Source of the DNA: an uncultured Collinsella sp. | GTDB lineage: Bacteria; Actinomycetota; Coriobacteriia; Coriobacteriales; Coriobacteriaceae | Length of the DNA stretch: 11,139 nucleotides | Assembly (NCBI GenBank): GCA_900547805.1 | Contig: URIE01000052.1 | Location: forward strand, 1-11,139 | Direction: 5' to 3' | Shown: in pieces, positions 6,604 through 11,139 of the stretch | Layout of the letters: the number at the start of each line of letters is the position of its first letter | Position numbering within the stretch: the first letter of the stretch is position 1 | Made by a program: the position numbers and the translations under genes | The notes under the pieces: generated by a model | Database searches by the model: none | What the model saw: the letters and a program-made list of their open reading frames with translations, nothing else | What the model was told of the DNA's origin: nothing

Positions 6604-7956
6604 TTAGGAAAGGAGCCACTTCCATGCGGGCACAGCATGTACCACGCCGTGTTTGCATGGAATATCGGCCTGCTCATCCATGGTAACGATTACCGACTCG
6701 CCAAGATCAAACTGGGCCATCGCGGCATCGAGCGCGGCAATTTCGCGCTCGCGCGTTTTCTCGCTTGTCATATCCACACTTACCTGAATCAGGCCGTAAG
6801 CCTGCATGAGCAGTGCATCCCCAGCCACAAAGTCCACCTCATGGCTTTTATTCTTATCTTTAATCAGCAGGCGGCAAACCGAACCGGGCCGCACGGCGGG
6901 GGTCCTTCTTCTGAGCGCATTGAACACCGCGGTCTCGAGCCTCTGACCATGATCCAATGCCGATGCGGGGGAGAACGCTCCGAACATCGCAGGATCGACG
7001 GCGTAGACCTTAGACGCAGACCGCGTATTATTTGCAAGCGAACGCGTGAACTCCGGCACCGAAAACAGCAGGTAGGCGTCCTCGTAATACTCAAGTAAGT
7101 CGCTGAGCGTATTTCGACTGACGGATATCTGTCTGCTCTTGAACTCGTTGTACACTTTGTTCACTGACAGCTCTCGTCCCGAAGATGCCATGCACCGCGC
7201 CAGAAACAGCGAGGCCAAACGGGGGTTCTTGACGTCGTAACGTTCAACGACGTCCATGGCGACCGTTCGCGACGCATATTCCTGTAGCAGCTGAATCGCG
7301 TCTGCGGGCGTCTGCTCAAGTGTCGCGATGAATCCCCCTCGCTCGAGATATCCGACCAGATGGTGTCGGAGCAACGCTGCATCGCTCGAGGAGAAGGGTG
7401 CGTTCGACTCAGGAACGCTCCCCGTCTTATATCGGACGTATTCCGAAAAACTCAACGGAAAAAGCTCTCGCACAAGAGAACGGCCCCTGAACTCGCTCTT
7501 AAGTTCTGAGGACAGCATCTTAGAAGAAGATCCCGTCACGTAAACGGTCGCCTTCTCCGTATCGACCACGCGTCGCAGAAACGCACCCCATTCGGGTATT
7601 TCCTGGATCTCGTCAAAGAAAAGGTAGGCGCCCTCGCCTCGAGCAGCAGGATATAGTGCATAGAATGTATCGAGCACGTCCGCTAGTAGCGATGGCTCAT
7701 ACGGACGCAAGCGCTCATCCTCAAAATTGAAATATAGCATCCGGTCAAGCTCGACGCCTTGGCCCTGAAGCCGCCGTATCTCCTGATACAGGCGATACGT
7801 CTTTCCACAACGACGGGCGCCCACAATCACATATACGATGTTGTCGCGCTTTGGCTCCTGCGGGTTGCCCAGATCAAGGTCGCGCTCAAAGACCTGCGGA
7901 ATCCCCTGTTGCTCAAAGTCCTTTATTTTTTGAGCCACCAAGTCGTTGAATGCCAT
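6604..7956 (-). CDS. AAA-type ATPase with C-terminal DUF4143 domain
   Basis: A 450-residue ATP-binding protein of the AAA_14/DUF4143 class. Walker A is VGARRCGKT (45-53), Walker B is AYLFFDEIQEI (110-120) and a sensor-like TGSSS is at 141-145, followed by a basic RGRS (157-160). Residues 200-300 form the helical linker with a winged-helix character (ELSVNKVYNEFKS, ending in DLLEYYEDAYLL). The C-terminal part (337-450) has LETAVFNAL, then EVDF (373-376) and IQVS (390-393), resembling a PD-(D/E)xK-like core in which the final lysine is absent; closing with AWKWLLS is normal for the family. The molecular role of these ATPases is not established. The start is supported by GGAG 4 nt upstream. The gene is visibly AT-richer and uses rarer codons than its neighbours, which fits horizontal acquisition. 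It stands alone, with a large inverted-repeat cluster directly upstream. Confidence 0.88.
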   Translation of the reverse strand: MAFNDLVAQKIKDFEQQGIPQVFERDLDLGNPQEPKRDNIVYVIVGARRCGKTYRLYQEIRRLQGQGVELDRMLYFNFEDERLRPYEPSLLADVLDTFYALYPAARGEGAYLFFDEIQEIPEWGAFLRRVVDTEKATVYVTGSSSKMLSSELKSEFRGRSLVRELFPLSFSEYVRYKTGSVPESNAPFSSSDAALLRHHLVGYLERGGFIATLEQTPADAIQLLQEYASRTVAMDVVERYDVKNPRLASLFLARCMASSGRELSVNKVYNEFKSRQISVSRNTLSDLLEYYEDAYLLFSVPEFTRSLANNTRSASKVYAVDPAMFGAFSPASALDHGQRLETAVFNALRRRTPAVRPGSVCRLLIKDKNKSHEVDFVAGDALLMQAYGLIQVSVDMTSEKTREREIAALDAAMAQFDLGESVIVTMDEQADIPCKHGVVHAVPAWKWLLS

Positions 7957-7964
7957 AATTCTCC

Positions 7965-8024
7965 AATCTTGCTCTCCTGCTAATCAAGATTATAACGATT
8001 CTTGATTAGCAGGAGAGCAAGATT
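7965..8024. repeat. Perfect 25-bp inverted repeat upstream of the DUF4143 ATPase gene
   Basis: Arms at 7965-7989 and 8000-8024 are exact reverse complements, separated by the AT-rich spacer TTATAACGAT. Each arm contains CTTG, 13 nt, then CAAG, so the arm is itself an imperfect dyad. The inner arm abuts the GGAG ribosome site (7961-7964) of the ATPase gene. At DNA level this is a plausible operator. In a read-through transcript it would fold into a 25-bp hairpin ending immediately before the ribosome site, which could insulate the gene. A miniature mobile element or recombination site is an alternative. Confidence 0.9.
7989..7994 (-). promoter_or_regulatory. Candidate -10 element of the ATPase gene inside the inverted-repeat spacer
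   Basis: On the minus strand positions 7994-7989 read TATAAT, a perfect -10 hexamer lying at the spacer of the inverted repeat. Transcription would start near 7982, within the arm next to the gene, giving a leader of about 25 nt. The -35 is weak: TTGCTC at 8020-8015 is 20 nt away. On the plus strand TTGCTC (7969-7974) and TATAAC (7991-7996) have a better 16-nt spacing, but no plus-strand gene follows. If the promoter is real, proteins bound to the flanking arms would block it. Confidence 0.4.
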
Positions 8025-8031
8025 ATGCGTA

Positions 8032-8056
8032 TCTTGATTAATGGATAAGCAAGTTT
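8032..8056. repeat. Degenerate third copy of the 25-bp repeat
   Basis: This stretch matches the arm at 8000-8024 in 18 of 25 positions in the same orientation, starting 32 nt later. The first nine bases (TCTTGATTA) and the block GCAAG are conserved, while the middle has diverged. It keeps the CTTG-N13-CAAG spacing (CTTG 8033-8036, CAAG 8050-8053), so the half-site layout is preserved where other bases are not, as expected of a protein-binding site. Confidence 0.7.
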
Positions 8057-8130
8057 TCTATTAGTGGCCCCTCCCGGAGGATATCGAGCGGCCGAGGGGG
8101 GGCAGGCATGAACGCCTCTAGCCGAAAACA

Positions 8131-8167
8131 AAGTAGCTAAAAAAGCCCCGTCCCAAATGAGCTACTT
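8131..8167 (-). repeat. Inverted repeat at the end of the small ORF, possible weak terminator
   Basis: AAGTAGCT (8131-8138) and AGCTACTT (8160-8167) are perfect 8-bp complements around a 21-nt loop containing AAAAAAGCCCCGTCCC. The right arm overlaps the stop codon of the small minus-strand ORF. Read on the minus strand the stem is followed by TGTTTTC, so it could act as a weak terminator. The look of the element suggests a dispersed intergenic repeat, but that needs a genome search. The stretch 8057-8130 holds only a GC-rich imperfect hairpin (CCCCTC 8068-8073 with GAGGGG 8094-8099) and no gene. Confidence 0.5.
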
Positions 8168-8360
8168 AACGCCAGGGGTCGGCTTCGAAGAGGGGCTCGC
8201 GCTCGGGGCGACGATCGCTATAAGGATCGTAGCCGTCGTCATCCTCGTTCTCGGCACGGATGTAGGGGTCGCGCGGCTTGGGCACAGGCTTGGGTGCAGG
8301 CTTGGGTGCGGCCGGCGCGGCGTTGGCGACCGGCGCATTCGTCTTGTTCTTGTCTATCAT
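8166..8360 (-). CDS. Small Pro/Ala/Lys-rich hypothetical protein
   Basis: A 64-residue ORF starting MIDKNKTN. Residues 8-29 are an Ala/Pro/Lys low-complexity stretch with repeated P-K-P units; residues 30-64 are acidic and charged (ENEDDDGYDPYSD), ending FEADPWR. No domain, signal peptide or membrane segment is visible, and it is probably disordered. The start is supported by AAGGAG 8 nt upstream; an ATG six bases earlier would be only 2 nt from that site. It lies downstream of clpB on the same strand beyond the clpB terminator, so it would need its own promoter (a GATAAT-like -10 occurs in the gap) or read-through. The good ribosome site argues for a real gene, but the function is unknown. 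Confidence 0.6.
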   Translation of the reverse strand: MIDKNKTNAPVANAAPAAPKPAPKPVPKPRDPYIRAENEDDDGYDPYSDRRPEREPLFEADPWR

Positions 8361-8412
8361 CTGCATATCTCCTTGCCATGCAATCGTGTTCAACATTATC
8401 GATTGTCGCACG

Positions 8413-8449
8413 AAAAAGGGCGGCGGACCCAATTGGATCCGCCGCCCTT
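8413..8449 (-). terminator. Rho-independent terminator of clpB
   Basis: A perfect 12-bp stem (8438-8449 with 8416-8427) has a 10-nt loop that can close by two more GC pairs. On the minus strand the 3' arm runs into TTTTT before CGTGCG. It starts 46 nt after the clpB stop and is a strong intrinsic terminator. Confidence 0.92.
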
Positions 8450-8494
8450 GGCGTTTAGAGACGGCTGGCAGATTTTAAGGCATGTCCCATAAAT

Positions 8495-11122
8495 CTACTC
8501 GGCGTCGGGGACCTCGTAGGTAGCAGACGGCGTGTTGTCGCACACGACGGTAAAGCCGCCGTCCTTGTCGGCATCGACCGTCACCTGATCGCCCTCGCGC
8601 ACCGTACCGTCGATGATGGCGGCGGCGATGGCGTCCACGACCTCGCGCTGGACCAGGCGCTTGAGCGGACGGGCACCGAACACGGGGTCCAGGCCACCCA
8701 CGGCGAGCATCTGCTTGGCCGCCGGGGTGATGGCAAGCGTCATGCGCTCCTTGGCCAGACGCGCGCGGACGTCGGCAAGCTGGATGTCGACGATCTTCTC
8801 GATCTGCGCCATGCCGAGCGGATGGAACACCACGATATCGTCGATACGGTTGAGGAACTCGGGGCGGAAGGTCTGAGCCATGGCGGCGTCGACCTGATGG
8901 CGCATCTCCTCCTCGTCCTTACCGGACAGATCGGCGATGGCCTTGGAGCCCACGTTAGACGTCATGATGATGATCGTGTTCTTGAAGGACACCTGGCGAC
9001 CCTGGCCATCGGTCAGACGGCCGTCATCAAGCACCTGCAGCAGCACGTTAAAGACATCCGGATGAGCCTTCTCCATCTCGTCGAGCAAAATCACGGAGTA
9101 CGGACGACGGCGCACGGCCTCGGTAAGCTGGCCGCCCTCGTCGTAACCCACGTATCCCGGAGGCGCACCGATCAGACGTTGGACGCTGAACTTCTCCATG
9201 TACTCGGACATGTCGATACGCACGAGCGCACGCTCGTCATCGAACAGGCACTCGGCAAGCGCCTTGGCGAGCTCGGTCTTGCCCACGCCGGTGGGGCCCA
9301 GGAAGAAGAAGCTGCCGATGGGCTTGTCCGGATCGGAGAGGCCCGCACGGCTGCGACGCACGGCCGCGGCGACAGCGGAGACCGCCTCGTCCTGGCCGAT
9401 GACGCGCTTATGCAGCTCGCCCTCCAAGCCCTTCAGCTTGTCGAGCTCGCCCTGCATCATCTTGGAGACCGGCACGCCGGTCCAAGCGCTCACGACCTCA
9501 GCGATCTCATCGGAGGTCACCTGCTCGTTGAGGCCCTCGCCGTCCTGCTGCTTTTGCGCCTCGAGCGCAGCCTCGGAATCCTGAATCTGCTGCTGCAGGC
9601 CCGGAATCACGGAGTAGCGCAGCTCGGACGCACGGACCAGGTCGCCGTTGCGCGTCGCACGCTCCTCTTCGCTCTTGGCCTCGTCGAGCTGTCCCTTGAG
9701 CTCCTGCACGTGGTCGATGGCGTTCTTCTGGTTGAGCCAGCCGGCCTTTTGCACGTTGAGCTTTTCTTGGACCTCGGCAATCTCTTGGCGCAGGGCCTCC
9801 AGACGCTCCTTGGAGGCGTCGTCGGTCTCCTTCATGAGCGCCTGCTCCTCAATCTGCAGCTGGGTGAGCTGACGCGTGGTGGCGTCGATCTCGACCGGCA
9901 TGCTGTCGAGCTCCATGCGCAGGCGGCTTGCAGCCTCATCGACCAGGTCGATGGCCTTGTCGGGCAGGAAACGGTCAGCGATGTAGCGATCGGAGAGGTC
10001 GGCGGCGGCCACGAGCGCGCTATCGGTGATATGCACGCCGTGGAAGATCTCGTACTTCTCCTTGAGGCCACGCAGGATCGAGATGGTGTCCTCGACGGTA
10101 GGCTCGCTCACCATAACGGTCTGGAAACGACGGGCGAGCGCCGCGTCCTTCTCGATGTACTTGCGGTATTCGTCAAGCGTGGTCGCGCCGATCGCGTGCA
10201 GGTCGCCACGAGCGAGCGCCGGCTTGAGGATATTGCCGGCGTCCATGGAGCCCTCGGCGGCACCCGCGCCCACGATGGTGTGGAGCTCATCGATGAACAG
10301 GATGACCTTGCCTTCGGACTTTTGGACTTCCTTGAGCACGGCCTTCAAGCGGTCCTCGAACTCGCCGCGGTACTTGGCGCCGGCGACCAGCGCGCTCATG
10401 TCGAGCTCGATGAGGTCGCGGTCGCGCAGGGTGCTCGGCACGTCGCCGGCCACGATACGCTGGGCGATGCCCTCGACGATGGCCGTCTTGCCGACGCCCG
10501 GCTCGCCGATGAGCACGGGGTTGTTCTTGGTGCGGCGGGACAGGACCTGAATAGTACGACGGATCTCGTCGGTACGGCCGATGACCGGGTCGAGCTTGCC
10601 GGCGCGGGCCAGGTCGCAGATGTTGCGGCCATACTGCTCCAGCGCCTCAAACTGGGTCTTGTCCTCGGCAGACGTCACGCGGTCATCGCCACGCAGCTCC
10701 TCATAGACCTGCTCGATGCGCTCCTTGGTAACGCCGGCGTCGCGCAGCACACGACCAGCCTCGCCCTTGTCCTCGGCAAGCGCCATCAGCAAATGCTCGG
10801 TCACCACAAAGCTGTCGCCCATCTTGGTGGCCTTCTTCTCGGCCTTCTCGATGACGCGGACGAGCTCATTGGACAGGCCCATCTGCTGGCCCTCGCCCGA
10901 AACCTTGGGCGCGCGTTCGATGGTGTCCTGTGTGGAACGCGCAAGCTGGGCCGGGTCGGCACCGATGCGCTCGATGATCACGGAGATATTGCGCTCGCCG
11001 GCACCAAGTAGGGCGGACAGCATGTGAATGGGCTCCACCGCGCCGGCCTGCGCATCGGCAGCCGTGCTCATGGCGGTCTGCAGCGCCTCGCGCGACGTCA
11101 TTGCTAGCTTATCGATTCTCAT
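8495..11122 (-). CDS. clpB: ATP-dependent chaperone ClpB (protein disaggregase)
   Basis: An 875-residue Hsp100 disaggregase, full length compared with the usual 850-880. The Clp N-terminal repeat domain spans about 1-145. NBD1 has Walker A GEPGVGKT (206-213), pore loop YRGEF (251-255), Walker B VILFIDE (273-279) and arginine fingers R331-R332. The coiled-coil middle domain at about 400-525 (including EEQALMKETDDASKERLEAL) separates ClpB from ClpA and ClpC. NBD2 has Walker A GPTGVGKT (609-616), pore loop GYVGY (666-670), Walker B VILLDE (677-682) and sensor-2 GAR (816-818). No ClpP-binding tripeptide is evident, as expected. As a hexamer it threads aggregated proteins through its pore together with DnaK/DnaJ/GrpE. 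The start MRIDKLAMTSREAL fits the family's usual N-terminus and has GAGG 7 nt upstream. Only 17 nt lie before it in the window, so any HspR/HAIR or CIRCE heat-shock control cannot be seen. Confidence 0.98.
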   Translation of the reverse strand: MRIDKLAMTSREALQTAMSTAADAQAGAVEPIHMLSALLGAGERNISVIIERIGADPAQLARSTQDTIERAPKVSGEGQQMGLSNELVRVIEKAEKKATKMGDSFVVTEHLLMALAEDKGEAGRVLRDAGVTKERIEQVYEELRGDDRVTSAEDKTQFEALEQYGRNICDLARAGKLDPVIGRTDEIRRTIQVLSRRTKNNPVLIGEPGVGKTAIVEGIAQRIVAGDVPSTLRDRDLIELDMSALVAGAKYRGEFEDRLKAVLKEVQKSEGKVILFIDELHTIVGAGAAEGSMDAGNILKPALARGDLHAIGATTLDEYRKYIEKDAALARRFQTVMVSEPTVEDTISILRGLKEKYEIFHGVHITDSALVAAADLSDRYIADRFLPDKAIDLVDEAASRLRMELDSMPVEIDATTRQLTQLQIEEQALMKETDDASKERLEALRQEIAEVQEKLNVQKAGWLNQKNAIDHVQELKGQLDEAKSEEERATRNGDLVRASELRYSVIPGLQQQIQDSEAALEAQKQQDGEGLNEQVTSDEIAEVVSAWTGVPVSKMMQGELDKLKGLEGELHKRVIGQDEAVSAVAAAVRRSRAGLSDPDKPIGSFFFLGPTGVGKTELAKALAECLFDDERALVRIDMSEYMEKFSVQRLIGAPPGYVGYDEGGQLTEAVRRRPYSVILLDEMEKAHPDVFNVLLQVLDDGRLTDGQGRQVSFKNTIIIMTSNVGSKAIADLSGKDEEEMRHQVDAAMAQTFRPEFLNRIDDIVVFHPLGMAQIEKIVDIQLADVRARLAKERMTLAITPAAKQMLAVGGLDPVFGARPLKRLVQREVVDAIAAAIIDGTVREGDQVTVDADKDGGFTVVCDNTPSATYEVPDAE

Positions 11123-11139
11123 GGAATCACCTCTCTTGG

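Noticed and set aside
6608..6686. Plus-strand AAAGGAG followed 8 nt later by ATG at 6624, resembling a gene start
   Set aside because: The frame stops after 20 codons and the bases are the complement of the conserved C-terminal end (WKWLLS) of the ATPase, so the ribosome-like site is coincidence.
7965..8056. CRISPR-like interpretation of the repeats
   Set aside because: Only three copies, one inverted and one degenerate, with 7-10 nt spacers; no cas genes and no spacer-length units.
8068..8099. GC-rich hairpin (CCCCTC/GAGGGG) as a terminator
   Set aside because: Short stem, long loop, no T-run on either strand and no gene ending next to it.
8822..11011. Long plus-strand open frame (729 codons) opposite clpB
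   Set aside because: Same reason: antisense to a textbook ClpB, with biased Leu/Ala/Gly/His composition and no recognisable motif.

Overview
The window reads as chromosomal DNA from a high-GC anaerobic gut actinobacterium. Collinsella or a close coriobacterial relative is the best guess. This rests on codon use, a cysteine-rich FAD/Fe-S oxidoreductase typical of strict anaerobes, a DUF5692-type membrane protein and the style of the acidic single-pass membrane protein. It is inferred from memory of such genomes, not from a search.

Layout: (1) 1-116 holds a strong GC stem-loop ending the first gene. (2) 117-2894, minus strand, is a 925-residue multi-cluster Fe-S/FAD/NAD(P)H oxidoreductase. (3) 2895-3084 is a divergent intergenic region with two perfect 6-3-6 palindromes (TTGACATTGTGTCAA and TTGACGAACCGTCAA) plus a third partial site. 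(4) 3085-3747, plus strand, is a TetR-family regulator, followed 63 nt later by a polytopic membrane protein (3811-4818) and an intrinsic terminator (4887-4927). The palindromes sit where they could control both directions, so oxidoreductase, regulator and membrane protein look like one ligand-responsive redox or detoxification locus of unknown substrate. (5) 5057-6559, plus strand, is a 500-residue single-pass membrane protein with an acidic cytoplasmic tail and an extracytoplasmic domain. (6) 6604-7956, minus strand and convergent with it, is an AAA/DUF4143 ATPase in visibly AT-richer sequence. (7) 7965-8056, directly upstream of the ATPase, is a striking repeat cluster: a perfect 25-bp inverted repeat with a 10-nt spacer, and a degenerate third copy. 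Together they form three CTTG-N13-CAAG dyads at 32-33 bp period. (8) 8131-8167 is an 8-bp inverted repeat at the stop of a tiny Pro/Ala/Lys-rich ORF (8166-8360, minus). (9) 8413-8449 is a canonical terminator for clpB. (10) 8495-11122, minus strand, is a full-length ClpB disaggregase whose promoter lies beyond the window edge.

The parts most worth following up are the three-site repeat array in front of the ATPase and the TetR-controlled oxidoreductase/membrane-protein locus. The rest is ordinary chromosomal content.
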